The notes: generated by a model from the letters alone, not told the origin. 64,000 nucleotides of DNA from Okeania sp. SIO2C9 (GCF_010672455.1 NZ_JAAHGO010000005.1:2221-66220); one strand, 5' to 3'. Shown: positions 19,109-28,616, counted from the stretch's first letter. Translations and numbers: made by a program.

Positions 19109-19717
19109 ATGTCTAACTTATTAACGGTATCTCAAGCAGCAGAACTGCTAGGAGTGTCAACAAAAACAATTAGACGATGGGAAACTGAAGGACGGATCAA
19201 GTCAATCCGTACCGAAGGCGGTCATCGACGATTTACTGTCTCTAACTTAATCGGTAACAAACAAGATAATTCTTTGACCGTTGCCTATGCCAGAGTCAGT
19301 AGCCTAGACCAAAAAGATGACTTAGAGCGCCAAAAAATAGTTTTAGAAGCATATTGCGCTCAACAGGGTTGGTCTTTTGAAGTCATATCAGACTTGGGTA
19401 GTGGCTTAAACTATCGCAAAAAAGGACTGATTAAGTTAATCAAACTGATTTGCTCAGACCAAGTAGAACGATTAGTCTTAACTCATAAAGACAGATTACT
19501 GAGATTTGGTAGTGACTTAATATTTACTTTGTGTGAAATATTTGGTACAGAAGTAGTTATGATTAATCGCTCTGAAGACTCTACCTTTGAGGAAGTTTTA
19601 GCACAAGATGTGATAGAAATAATTACAGTTTTCTCTGCTAGACTCTATGGTTCAAGAAGCCATAAAAACCAGCAAATTGTTAAGCAATTGAAAGAAATAG
19701 CTAACCAGTTAAAATGA
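19109..19717 (+). CDS. tnpA: IS607-family serine recombinase (transposase)
   Basis: A 202-residue two-domain protein. Residues 1-45 are a MerR-like winged helix (LTVSQAAELLGVSTKTIRRW, GGHRRF). Residues 57-200 are a resolvase-like serine recombinase with the nucleophile in YARVSS, then LERQ, DLGSGLNYRKKGL, LVLTHKDRLLRFG and a C-terminal helix. It appears full length. The stop codon overlaps the ATG of the following tnpB (ATGA at 19714-19717), the normal IS607 arrangement. The tnpB partner is broken, so only the DNA strand-exchange part may work. Confidence 0.93.
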   Translation: MSNLLTVSQAAELLGVSTKTIRRWETEGRIKSIRTEGGHRRFTVSNLIGNKQDNSLTVAYARVSSLDQKDDLERQKIVLEAYCAQQGWSFEVISDLGSGLNYRKKGLIKLIKLICSDQVERLVLTHKDRLLRFGSDLIFTLCEIFGTEVVMINRSEDSTFEEVLAQDVIEIITVFSARLYGSRSHKNQQIVKQLKEIANQLK

Positions 19718-20209
19718 AATTGTTTAAGACTAAACTCAAAGTCAATAACAAACAAAAAACACTGCTTGCTAAAAACGCGGGTGTAGCTCGTCATATTCTT
19801 TATAACTGGGGATTAGCAACTTGTATTACTGAGTATGAATAAACAAAAAACGCCCTAGTGCAATTAACTTACATAAACGTTTAGTTGCTGAGGTTAAATC
19901 AATTAATCCTTGGTACTATGAGGTATCCATCAGGCGCACCACAACAAGTATTAAGAGATTTAGAGAGGGCATTTAAAAACTTTTAAACTATTCCCAAGCG
20001 TGGATTCCCTAAATTTAAGAAAAAAGGGAGAAAAGACAGTTTTTATTTAGAAGGTAGTATTAAGATTACCCAAGGAAACTATATACAATTACCACGGATA
20101 GGAGTAGTAAAAACTTATGAAATCTTACCTTTTGTATCAGTTAAAAATGTCACAATATCCAAACGTGCAGATTGCGACATAAGTTTTAAGTACGATTTTG
20201 AACAGTTAG
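19714..20209 (+). pseudogene. tnpB: Truncated, frameshifted tnpB of the IS607 element
   Basis: Starts at the ATGA overlap with tnpA and reads MKLFKTKLKVNNKQKTLLAK, then a stop at about 19840. Further TnpB-like stretches follow in shifted frames (PWYYEVSI, RGFPKFKKKGRKDSFYLEG, LPRIGVVKTYEILP, KRADCDISFKYDFEQ). The homology stops exactly where the right end of the next, opposite-strand element begins (TGACATCTCCC at 20210). All RuvC and zinc-finger motifs are lost. Confidence 0.85.
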
Positions 20210-21532
20210 TGACATCTCCCACACGCTCGCTGACCCTATAGTGTGGGCTTCTCGTTTCGTAGCTCCGGTATCCCGTCGAGCTCCACGAGCTTTAAGGACG
20301 GAATGCCCTACCGCCCTATTTTTGATATTTATCGCCGCATTTACATCCCGATCTATTACGATGCCGCAATGCGGGCAAGAATGAATTCTTTGGGATAATT
20401 CTTTAGGGACTTTTTCACCACAATTTGAGCAATCTTGGCTAGTATTTTTAGGGTTCACAGCTATAGTTTTCTGCCCAGCGTTTCCGGCTTTGACATTTAA
20501 AATAGTTAGAAATTGTCCCCATGCAGCATCATTAATTGATTTACTCAATCTGGTTTTCGCCAGCCCTTTGATATTTAAGTTTGCCTCCGGCACGCCGCTC
20601 CGCGTCTACGTAAGCAATAACATTGGCTTTTGATAGTAATTCATTGGCTGTTTTAAAATGAAAATCTTTACGCTTGTCGGCTACTGCTTGGTGCGCGTTC
20701 CGCAAGCGAGCTGTCGTCGTCGCGGGGTCGCATCCGCCTTTTTATGTTGTTTGGGTAATGCTTTGACTGCTTTTAACCATCTTTTACTACCTTTTTTCTT
20801 CTTAGATAAACGTTTTTGTAGAGTCTTTAATCGCTGCTGAGATTTTCGATAATATTGAGGAATTGGAACTAATTCCCCTTCGCTCGTGGTTAAGAATTCC
20901 TTCAGCCCCATATCTATTCCCAGAGTATTTTCTGATGTAGGTTTGATTTCAGAAATAATAGAGGGAACCGATTTATCCTCCATGGATAAAGTTACATAAT
21001 ACCCATCCACTTTACGGCTAATTGTGACTGTTTTAATTTGAAAACCCTCTGGCAAAGGCCGATGTTGAATTAACTTTACATTACCAATTTTGGGGAGATT
21101 AATTCTTTGATTAACAACGCAATCCTGTTTTATTTGAGGATAAGTGAAACTACGATAACGGCTTTTATTTTTAAATCTGGGTTTTCCTAATTTTTGCCCG
21201 TTTTTATCTGCTTTTAACCACCTATCAAAAGCTACCTTGACTCGCTTAATGCAATCTTGCAATACCTGAGAATGAATTAGCTTATACTCAGGAAACTTGT
21301 CTTTGGTATTGACTAAATCTCTTTTCTGAGAAAAATAATCTGGGTTATCTTTTAGCTGAGGAATTGATGTTATTAACGGGCAAGCATTAACCGGACAGCG
21401 GTTCTCTTCCCACCATGAAAACCTCTCGCCCAAACGATAGTTGTACTGCCGACGCAACAATTCAAGCCACAACTCTATTGTGGCAGTTTGGTCTTTGTTG
21501 GGTTTAAGCTTGTATTGATAGGCAGTCCGCAT
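20186..21532 (-). pseudogene. tnpB: tnpB (IS1341/IS605 type) disrupted by two GC-rich repeats
   Basis: Reading down from 21532: MRTAYQYKLKPNKDQTATIE, RuvC-I GIDMGLKEFL, then the frame breaks after PKQHKK at about 20735 where a GC-rich repeat (GCGACCCCGCGACGACG...) enters; TnpB continues as VADKRKDFHFKTANELL up to ANVIAY, a second repeat (GTAGACGCGGAGCGGCG) replaces the Glu region, then LNIKGLAKTRLSKSINDAAW, zinc finger CSNCGEKVP/CPHCG, RuvC-III DRDVNAAINI. The two open halves are 20681-21532 and 20186-20593. The right end GTGTGGGAGATGTCA lies at 20210-20225. The element has truncated the IS607 tnpB. Confidence 0.9.
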
Positions 21533-21643
21533 AACGGCAAATTTCCCTGGTTATAAAACACAATAGCACGAGTGTTTTTTTACATACCAAAACTTGAGGA
21601 TAATATTTGTAAATTAATGGGGCATCGAACCTATTCAATTTAC

Positions 21644-21696
21644 CGCCGAGAAACCTCACGCCAAATCTCGCGATTATGGCGTGAGGTTTCTCGGCG
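21644..21696. repeat. Perfect 20-bp inverted repeat (13-base loop)
   Basis: CGCCGAGAAACCTCACGCCA at 21644-21663 is exactly reverse complementary to 21677-21696. It lies between two tnpB remnants. It may be the subterminal hairpin of a transposon end, or a repeat in its own right. There is no U-run after it, so a simple terminator is unlikely. Confidence 0.8.
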
Positions 21697-21727
21697 ATTT
21701 AGCTAAATTTGCCAACGTTATAGCCTA

Positions 21728-22036
21728 AAGGAAAGGCAAAAAACGAATAATTCGTCATCAACGTGCAATTAGCAAAAAGAAGTTAAAGGTTCTCACAACA
21801 AGCTCAAAGCAGTAAAGAAACTAGACAAAGTACACAAAAAAGCTGATGCGACCCCGCGACGACCACAGTCACAAGCGGTCGATCTTCGGAGCTTCCCGTA
21901 GGGTGGGATGGTGCAATTCGGAGCGGGTGTGCACTCTTTGAGTCTCCTCGCCATATCCAACCCACCAAGAAAGGGAACGCGCACCAAGCAGTAGCTGACA
22001 TCAGAGCAGATACACTACATAAATTGGTCAGTATTT
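21728..22036 (+). pseudogene. tnpB: Internal tnpB fragment with the same repeat insertion
   Basis: Fragments RHQRAISKKKLK, SHNKLKAVKKLDKVHKK and, after a long GC-rich insertion (about 21842-21988), HQAVADIRADTLHKLV belong to the middle of TnpB. The insertion starts GATGCGACCCCGCGACGAC and ends GGAACGCGCACCAAG, as in the opposite-strand tnpB at 20690-20735, and at the same place in the protein (after HKK, before VAD). A further module (TTCGGAGCTTCCCGTAGGG ... CTCCTCGCCATATCC) is nested inside. Confidence 0.75.
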
Positions 22037-22250
22037 GACATCTCCAGGGGTTGAAACACCCTGGATTCTGTGGTTAGTCCACCCCCATTTGGGATAAATC
22101 CACATTTGCTTAAAGCCTGAAGGGCAGACTTCTAAACTCCTCGGCGTAAATCAAAGATTTAGCTGTGAGCTTACTTTTTTATAGCTTTCACGAGTGGTTT
22201 TACTCGCGCTGGTTGGAGCAATCTTCTCGCTGCTCTAGCTGCCTACTTGC
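22037..22250 (-). repeat. IS200/IS605-type right-end-like sequence
   Basis: On the minus strand the segment ends CAACCCCTGGAGATGTCA, with a TCCAGGG/CCCTGGA hairpin next to the end, comparable with other element ends in the window (GAGATGTCA at 20210, GAGGATGTCAA elsewhere). The adjoining 22100-22520 is GC-rich and contains the dispersed GAATGCTGCGCAAACAGCC motif. No protein remnant was recognised there. Confidence 0.4.
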
Positions 22251-22517
22251 TTTTCGGTGCCGAATGCTGCGCAAACAGCCGTCGTAGGAAATCAATTCCC
22301 CGTCTCCTGTCCACCGGAATCTCACCGCACTAGCGCCCATGTCATGGCGACAAACCTTGTTCCTTATTCCTCTAAGTATAGCAGATTTTTACTACGCTTT
22401 ATTACCCGCGTGTCGTTATTCAACCAGCCGTTAAAACGAGCGCTGCGTACTTCCTCCCGTTATTTTTTAGGTTTACCAACTCTCACTGTGAGAATCAATT
22501 CACTTGAGGATGCTTGA

Positions 22518-22690
22518 GTCATCCCAATCCAACAATCACCTGCCCTCAGTTAATTCGACTGCCAGTGATTCCTGTTTTTTTGGACATTCATACCAAAATT
22601 CATCTCTACTGATTTGTGAGCTTTCGATATGCGCGTACATCAGCATGATGAATCATTTGTCCTTGTCTTGAGTGCCTCTTACATTTTTAT
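22518..22690 (-). pseudogene. IS1-family remnant, inverted copy of 11475-11650
   Basis: The segment is nearly the reverse complement of the 3' half of the IS1 remnant at 11146-11690, including the SGDEF region (TTCATCTCTACTGATTTGTGA) and CACTGGCAGTCGAA. No open frame remains. Confidence 0.7.
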
Positions 22691-22762
22691 CAACTGGGTA
22701 GGATGGTTAAAAGTGAGCCTACCCTACCTAACGATAACAGATAGTTTTTCTACAAGACTAAA

Positions 22763-23728
22763 TTAAGCTCTAACAGCGTATATTGCTCCAATATTACTAC
22801 TACGAGGTAGACGAGAAAAAATTGCAAAGCCTTCTTGACGCAAATATTCAGCTAATTGCTCTGGTCCTTTACTATGCCATTCCATCATAATTATTTTTAT
22901 CTGATTTAATTGCCCTTTTGCCGCCAAAGAATCAAAGATTTCATACTCAGACCCTTCACAGTCAATCTTGGCAACAATATCCATATCTGGGTGCTGAGAA
23001 ATTATTGAATTCAACTCCTCGCTAATAGGCTTTAAAGTCAGCTCTTCTTTCGGGAGAGATTTATTTTGCTTATTGTTTGTTCGGTCTTCTGAAACTCCAA
23101 TACTTCCTCTTAGTTCATAATCAAATTCGACTGTTACTTTTTTTTCTTCAGCAGCAATTCCATAACTAAATGGTTTAATTTTCTGGGAAATATCTGGGTT
23201 TAAATCAAAATTATGTAGTGCCTGTTTATAGGTGACGTTAAATGGTTCGTAACTCCAGATTGATTTCACGTTTTCTTGATTAGCAAAATATAGACTAGCT
23301 AACCCTACATTCATGCCAATATCTAGCATAACTACAGGGCGGTCATAAATAAGAGTATAAATTCCTAACCAAAAAATTTCCCAAAGAATAGAAAGCTCTT
23401 CTGCTGTTTGAACATTTACTTTTATTCCTTCTATTTCTACAATTAACTCATCATTTTTATCTATAGTAAACTTGGCATTTAACTTTTTCTTGAGAAATTT
23501 TGCTTGATTCAATGCTTTTTTTTGAAGTAGAAAATCATATTTTTCCTTTTCAACATATATATCCAGTGGTTTGAGAAATAATTTATCTGAACCACGCTCA
23601 ACTTCTACATCATTAAAACTCATATTTAACTCAGGAATTTTATCTACCCAATACCAATTAGGTATCTTCTGGAAATTCCTCACATTTCTCAAAAAATTTT
23701 TAGTCTTTAACAATGGTTCTTTTAACAT
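22763..23728 (-). CDS. FkbM-family SAM-dependent methyltransferase
   Basis: A 321-residue cytosolic protein. The C-terminal half is an FkbM O-methyltransferase domain: VVMLDIGMNVGLASLYFA (SAM-binding glycine motif), IWSYEPFNVTYKQALHNFDLNP, KPFSYGIAAEE and VAKIDCEGSEYEIFDSL, then IIMMEWHS. The N-terminal 130 residues resemble nothing I know. Such enzymes usually methylate sugars or glycoconjugates; the substrate is unknown here. It is divergent from the SGNH-type gene 580 bases away, which may also act on surface glycans (inference). Confidence 0.88.
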   Translation of the reverse strand: MLKEPLLKTKNFLRNVRNFQKIPNWYWVDKIPELNMSFNDVEVERGSDKLFLKPLDIYVEKEKYDFLLQKKALNQAKFLKKKLNAKFTIDKNDELIVEIEGIKVNVQTAEELSILWEIFWLGIYTLIYDRPVVMLDIGMNVGLASLYFANQENVKSIWSYEPFNVTYKQALHNFDLNPDISQKIKPFSYGIAAEEKKVTVEFDYELRGSIGVSEDRTNNKQNKSLPKEELTLKPISEELNSIISQHPDMDIVAKIDCEGSEYEIFDSLAAKGQLNQIKIIMMEWHSKGPEQLAEYLRQEGFAIFSRLPRSSNIGAIYAVRA

Positions 23729-23978
23729 TATTTGTATTCCTCTTAAGTAAACAAACTGAATAATTTATTTGAAGGAAAGATAACATTGTTGTTACTACTT
23801 TCTCTCCGTACCCAGCGATTGATATAACACCTAGATGAAGAAAAAAAGGAGTATAATTATAGTCATCATAGCATAATAATTCTCTTCATTTATCTAAAAC
23901 TACTGATAATTGTCTCAAAGATTTTATAATTGGTGAAAATTCTTAACTTTATGAAATATTAGGGATGGCACAGAGGGT

Positions 23979-24218
23979 AAGCATTCAGCTATTAGCAGTC
24001 AGCGCTGCCCTGGGGGATGCTACGCAAACAGCAATTAGTAATGAATAATTACTTATCAGTTTTGAGAAGGGGACTTTAGCAGTAACTTTTTATTCTTTCT
24101 CCATTTTTCAATTGCTTTGACCTTCCCCAAAATTAATGGCTGTTAACGTAGTTCCTCCCCAGGAGGCTAGCTAATAGCTGACGACTGTTTGCGCAGCATT
24201 CCGCAAGAAATACTTACC
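23979..24218. mobile_element. Family-2 MITE-like repeat (GTAAGCATTCAGC ends)
   Basis: Begins GTAAGCATTCAGCTATTAGC and ends GCATTCCGCAAGAAATACTTAC. Two relatives exist: 51371-51575 in opposite orientation and 35039-35455 (interrupted by a family-1 MITE). All carry AGCTGATAGCTG-type inner repeats and the dispersed TTTGCGCAGCATTCCG motif near one end. Confidence 0.6.
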
Positions 24219-24307
24219 ACAGAAGTAATATATTTAGCTATACTGGATACATCATTAGGGAAATAGCTTTAGAATATACTTGATAAATTGATTGATTTTT
24301 TATTTTT

Positions 24308-25243
24308 ATGAAGAACCCAATAAAAATTATCCCTTGGTTAGTTATGGCTGGCTTCGCTTGGTCTCTTGGTTTCTTTTACAATGTTTATTATGGTGGTTTA
24401 ATTGGTCCGTTACGAGGAATGTACTACAATAAGGTGGCATTAGCAGCGGAGGTGGAAGGGTCAAAAAGACTGATAATTGTTGGTGGTTCGGGAGCGCACT
24501 ATACTGTCAATTCTAAGCTAATGGAAGAAGAACTTGGTTTTCCTGTATTTAATTTTGGCTTGGATGGAAATTTGGGTCTAAATGTAATTTTTCCTACTAT
24601 TTTGGAGCAAGTTCGTCCAGGAGATATTGTGCTGATCATTCCTGAATATTTAATGTTATTAGATGAAGATGGATTGGGCGATCGCTCTACTTATTTTGGA
24701 GTAGCTATCGGAAAACCAAGGTTAGGAGGGGTACCACCCAAGCAGTTTGCTCAAGATACTTTTGGTTTGGGCGTACCTAGTCTTAGACAATTGACAAAAT
24801 CTACTATAGATATAGTTAAGCAAGTAGAAGTTCCAGCTTACTATGCCGATCCTATTACAGACTGGGGAGATCCGACTAAAACATGGGAACGTAAAAGTAA
24901 ATGGTGGGAAATGACAGTTAAGAAACCCGTGACTCCTCATTCAATTGCACGAATTAAGCAATTTAGAGAAGAGTTAGAAGCTAAAGAAGCAAGTTTAGTC
25001 ATATCATTACCTATTATTTATGCCAGTACAGATGAAAAAACTTTGAAGAATGTGGAGAAAACTGCTGAAGAGTTAGGTAAAATTGCTCCTCTAATTTCTG
25101 ACAAAAAGTTAAATTTGTGGACTGATGTTAATTTATTTGCTGATACTCACTACCATCTCAAACCAGAAGGAAGAGTAATGCGCTCAAAAGACTTAGTCGA
25201 ACAACTCAAACCTATAATTCAATCTACAATAAGTAATAAATGA
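24308..25243 (+). CDS. Membrane-anchored SGNH/GDSL-like protein
   Basis: A 311-residue protein with one N-terminal membrane helix (about 8-28, a signal anchor) and an extracytoplasmic SGNH-like domain. Seen: LIIVGGSGAHYTVNSKLMEE with Ser in the nucleophile position, FPVFNFGLDGNLGLN (Gly/Asn blocks), and the C-terminal DTHYHLKPEG, where Asp and His have the D-x-x-H catalytic spacing. DltD/AlgX-like proteins of this architecture acetylate or deacetylate cell-surface polymers; the substrate here is unknown. Just upstream is the family-2 repeat. Confidence 0.7.
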   Translation: MKNPIKIIPWLVMAGFAWSLGFFYNVYYGGLIGPLRGMYYNKVALAAEVEGSKRLIIVGGSGAHYTVNSKLMEEELGFPVFNFGLDGNLGLNVIFPTILEQVRPGDIVLIIPEYLMLLDEDGLGDRSTYFGVAIGKPRLGGVPPKQFAQDTFGLGVPSLRQLTKSTIDIVKQVEVPAYYADPITDWGDPTKTWERKSKWWEMTVKKPVTPHSIARIKQFREELEAKEASLVISLPIIYASTDEKTLKNVEKTAEELGKIAPLISDKKLNLWTDVNLFADTHYHLKPEGRVMRSKDLVEQLKPIIQSTISNK

Positions 25244-25343
25244 GGTTTGAATTACCCCCTTTCTTTTTTTTCAAAGAGGAAAGAAGCAAAAGGGAAGAGG
25301 GAAGAGGGAGGAAGGCTTAAAAGCGTGAAAAAAACTTAAATTT

Positions 25344-25628
25344 ATCTCAACGTTGGTTGAAGACCCGCGCTCTCCCGAAGGGGAGCTAGGGCATGAATGC
25401 GAGCGCATTCCGAAGGAAAAACCAATCAATAAGAGCGGTTCTTACAAGGGTATGCTATCCTAAATAGATAAGGGCTGCTGGGCTAGCAGCTTCAGTCTGT
25501 GGAGCGCGCCTTTAGAACAGAAAGAGGTTTGGCCTCCTCAGCAGTTGCGTATTTAAGCAGAAAGTCCTGAACCGCGAGGTTTAGGAATCCCGTCCTGTCT
25601 CGTGAGAGCAGCGTCGGGAGGATGTCAA
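25344..25628 (+). ncRNA. Solo HEARO-like / omega-RNA-like element, copy 2
   Basis: Homologous end to end with 1911-2198 and 34167-34448: CTCAACGTTGGTTGAAGA, a CGCTCTCCCGAAGGGGAGC hairpin, GGCTGCTGGGCTAGCAG, TCAGTCTGTGGAGCG, AGAGGTTTGGCCTC, AAGCAGAAAGTCCTGA and the end CGTCGGGAGGATGTCAA. A GAGCGCATTCCGAAGG repeat interrupts the 5' hairpin. No protein gene accompanies it. Confidence 0.62.
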
Positions 25629-25800
25629 TCTAGGTATTCACGCTTAGGTTTACACAAGCAATACCAACCAACATACATGATGGATGTAATATAGAACCCA
25701 GTTGAAAAGTGGTCATTGCGACAACATAAAGCAATCTCGCGCAACCTCTGATATTGCTTCTTTCTACTCCGTTTCAGTAGCTTGGGACTTAGGACTCGTT

Positions 25801-26062
25801 TGACATCCTCCCCGGCCTAAAGGCACGGGGATTCCTACTGAGCCGTAGCTCCTCGGCGGGTTGACGCTTTGCTTCGCATAGCTGCCGCTAACACAGGGTG
25901 CTGCTTCCTTGGCGGTAGTCTAACGCTTCCCTCCACATCCGTTTAGAGTTTCCGAGTGCCCCCCGGCAACTAATAACACTGTACCACATATTCAATTCAC
26001 TTGCCCATAAAATAAAAAGTCGCCCTACAAGGGCGAGGCTTTAAACCCAATTTTTCGGTAAA
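25801..26062 (-). ncRNA. Gene-less tnpB-element derivative with left end and omega-RNA-like right end
   Basis: On the minus strand it starts ACCGAAAAATTGGGTTT plus the AGCCTCGCCC/GGGCGACTTTTTA hairpin, as the tnpB element at 27138, then jumps to the 3' part of that element (GGCACTCGGAAACTCTAAAC, GTGGAGGGAAGCG, CGCCGAGGAGCTACGGCTC) and ends GGCCGGGGAGGATGTCAAA. The tnpB reading frame is entirely absent. This is the palindrome-associated (PATE) type of non-autonomous IS200/IS605 derivative. Retention of both ends and of the RNA scaffold region suggests mobilisation or use in trans. Confidence 0.8.
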
Positions 26063-26323
26063 AATAACCTGAACAGTTTTTTTAATGGAAGCTATATTTC
26101 ACAATTTATCCCAGATCAAATTTGTACCACTTATTTTTACATGGCTCCTTAGCTATAGTAATTATCCTAATTCTATATTAAAAAGGCTTTAGTTATCTTA
26201 AAAGAGAAAGAAAGACCGAAAGACCGAAAAATCTAGCTTTGTTTGAATTTTAAGCTTTTGACTTGTCCTAACCTTTCCTTCGACTGCGATATTTTGAAAT
26301 ATCCCCATAATTTTTCTCTTCAT

Positions 26324-26815
26324 TTACTGCCCAAATTCTGCGACTAAAACGTCATCATTATCATCAGCAAGAGTCGCAACAATGGTAATTGCCCGAGAAA
26401 TTTCTCCTGGAGATAATTCTGCTACAGTACGAGTCGCCAGAATTACAATTTGATTATCCACAATAGCAAAATGGGATTCCATCGTCGATAACCAATTCAT
26501 TTCCAATAATCTACGCATTAACTGGGGTTCATTTTTTGCTGGTAACTTCAGTACATAAGACCAGACATCAAAAGTATCATCATCTGTTTCTCCAGTCAGT
26601 CTGACATATACCTCCACACTGCCATATTGAAACTTCCATAAATGGCCTGCTTCATTTTTGGCCACCATTACTTTTTGCTCTTCTGCCATATTGGCAATAA
26701 TTGTTTCAATCTCTTCTATGTAGCTGAGACTGGTCTCATTTTCAGTTAGTTCAATATTATCTTCTTCGGTAGAAGGATTATCCACAGAAGTAGTGTCAGG
26801 GTTGCTAGTAGTCAT
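26324..26815 (-). CDS. YbjN-domain protein
   Basis: A 163-residue soluble protein. After a 35-residue acidic, Ser/Thr-rich N-terminus comes a YbjN (T3SS-chaperone-like fold) domain: LWKFQYGSVEVYVRLTGE, FDVWSYVLKLPAKNEPQLMRRLLEMNWLS, HFAIVDNQIVILATRTVAELSPGEI and IVATLADDNDDVLVAEFG. This family is universal in cyanobacteria; its role is unproven, perhaps binding partner proteins. It is monocistronic. A possible promoter region lies upstream at 26816-27000. Confidence 0.85.
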   Translation of the reverse strand: MTTSNPDTTSVDNPSTEEDNIELTENETSLSYIEEIETIIANMAEEQKVMVAKNEAGHLWKFQYGSVEVYVRLTGETDDDTFDVWSYVLKLPAKNEPQLMRRLLEMNWLSTMESHFAIVDNQIVILATRTVAELSPGEISRAITIVATLADDNDDVLVAEFGQ

Positions 26816-27137
26816 AGTTTGTACCTATAGAAAAATTATCTATCACCAGTTTAAGCCCTGAACCTATCTTAATTACTAACAAAGCTATCGGGACACTGAT
26901 ATTTTTTCGGCTAAAAATGGCTTCAAACTCAACGGTAGCAAGGAAAATACGTTACCTGGCTAAAAATTGCTCAAACCTAGATATATCAAGAAATCGGATA
27001 TTTTGACATTAAAGTATTACATCGCAAGGGTTCAAAACTATTTTTAAGGCATTTTTTGCTAAAGTCCCGTTATAATGCTATCCACAATTAATAATCTATA
27101 GCTATGTCCAAAGCAGAAATTAATTTTCCTTATTTTG

Positions 27138-28477
27138 ACCGAAAAATTGGGTTTCAAGCCTCGCCCATAAGCGGGCGACTTTTTAGTTGATTTTTGTTGA
27201 TAAGTATGTTATCCTATTGTTAGGAGCAAAAGTCAGGTTATGAAATCTAGATTTAAGTATCGTATCTATCCAACATCAGGACAAAAGTACCGATTAGCCA
27301 AGCTATTTGGCTGTGTTCGTGTTGTTTGGAATGATAGTCTAGCTTGCTGCCAAGAAAAGTATAAATTAGGACAGAAGAAGCCAACTAACTCCGAGCTACA
27401 AAAACTGTTTATTACTCAAGCCAAAAAGACTGAAGATAGAGAGTGGTTATCGGAAGTTTCTAATATACCACTACAACAATCTTTAAATGATTTAAACCAA
27501 GCTTATCAAAACTTTTTTAAATCAACTAAAGGTCAACACAAAGGTAGAACTATAAAGCCTCCTAAGTTCAAAACTAGAAAGTCAAAGCAAACTGCTAGGT
27601 TTAGAAAAGGTGGTTTTAAAGTTGGTCAGCATAAAGTTTATTTAGCTAAAATTGGGAAACTAAAAATAGTTTGGTCAAGACAGTTACCTGCTACTCCATC
27701 ATCAGTAACAGTAATCAAAGATTCAGCTAATAGATATTTCTTAAGTTTTGTAGTAGAAATACAACCAGAAACCTTACCTGAAACTGATAATTCAGTAGGT
27801 ATAGATTTAGGTATCAAAACCTTTGCTACATTTAGTGACGGTACAAAGGTTGATGCTCCTAAGCCACTGAAAAAACGAATTAAGAAGTATCGAAAGTTAA
27901 GCAAATCATTATCTAAGAAAACTACAGGTACAAATCGTTATGAAAAAGCCAGATTGAGAGTTGCTAAATTTCATGCCAAGTTAAAAGATACCAGAACAGA
28001 TTTTCTACATAAATTATCTACTGAAATTATTAACGAAAACCAAGTAATAGTTTTAGAAGATTTGAATGTTTCTGGAATGATGAAAAATCGCAAATTATCC
28101 AGAACAATTTCTGATTTAGGTTGGAGAACATTCAGGACTTTTTTAGAAGGAAAAGCAGAAAAATATGGTCGCGATTTCAGAATAATTAGTCGCCCTTGAG
28201 CCAACATCCCAAGTTTGCTCAAATTGTGGCTTTAAAGGTGGGAAGCTAGACCTTCAGGTGCGAGAATGGGAGTGCCTAAACTGTGGTGCAAAACATGATA
28301 GAGACGAGAATGCAGCAATAAATATATTAGTCGCGGGCGGGCAGTCCGAGACACTAAACGGACGTGGAGGCAAGCGTAAGACTACCGCATCTGGCAGCAG
28401 CAGTCAATGAAACGTCAACTCGCCGAGGAGCTACGGCTCGGTAGGAATCCCCGTGCCTTCAGGCCGGGGAGGATGTC
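27138..28477 (+). mobile_element. Full-length IS200/IS605-type tnpB element (no tnpA)
   Basis: Left end ACCGAAAAATTGGGTTTC followed by a GCCTCGCCC/GGGCGAC hairpin; right end CAGGCCGGGGAGGATGTCAAA. Between them is a single tnpB gene with one frameshift. The 3' region downstream of the zinc finger (about 28340-28477) is the expected omega-RNA scaffold, and is conserved in the gene-less copy at 25801-26062. Confidence 0.85.
27240..28410 (+). pseudogene. tnpB: tnpB RNA-guided nuclease gene with a single frameshift
   Basis: Open from MKSRFKYRIYPTSGQKYRLA to IISRP (27240-28199), then resumes one base out of frame as EPTSQVCSNCGFKGGK, LNCGAKHDRDENAAINIL and a Ser-rich tail to the TGA at 28408. RuvC-I Asp (VGIDLGIKTFA), RuvC-II Glu (VLEDLNVSG), zinc-finger cysteines and RuvC-III Asp (HDRDENA) are all present. 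In the relative at 43430 the same place reads ISRWEPT, so seven bases replace six here: a +1 frameshift. It is the least damaged tnpB of the window; a sequencing error cannot be excluded. Confidence 0.9.
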
Positions 28478-28555
28478 AAACGGTTGGGGTTACTACGTTA
28501 TTTAATTTTGTCAGCTAGCATGGAATAATTTTCCCATTTTCAATTGAGGTCTGAT

Positions 28556-28616
28556 AGCAGGCAATAGGCAACAGGCAATAGGCAACAGGCAACAGGCAAC
28601 AGGCAACAGGCAACAG
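28556..28616. repeat. Heptanucleotide tandem repeat (GGCAACA)n
   Basis: About eight tandem units of GGCAACA/GGCAATA. Typical cyanobacterial STRR, between the tnpB element and the 87-bp minisatellite. Confidence 0.9.
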
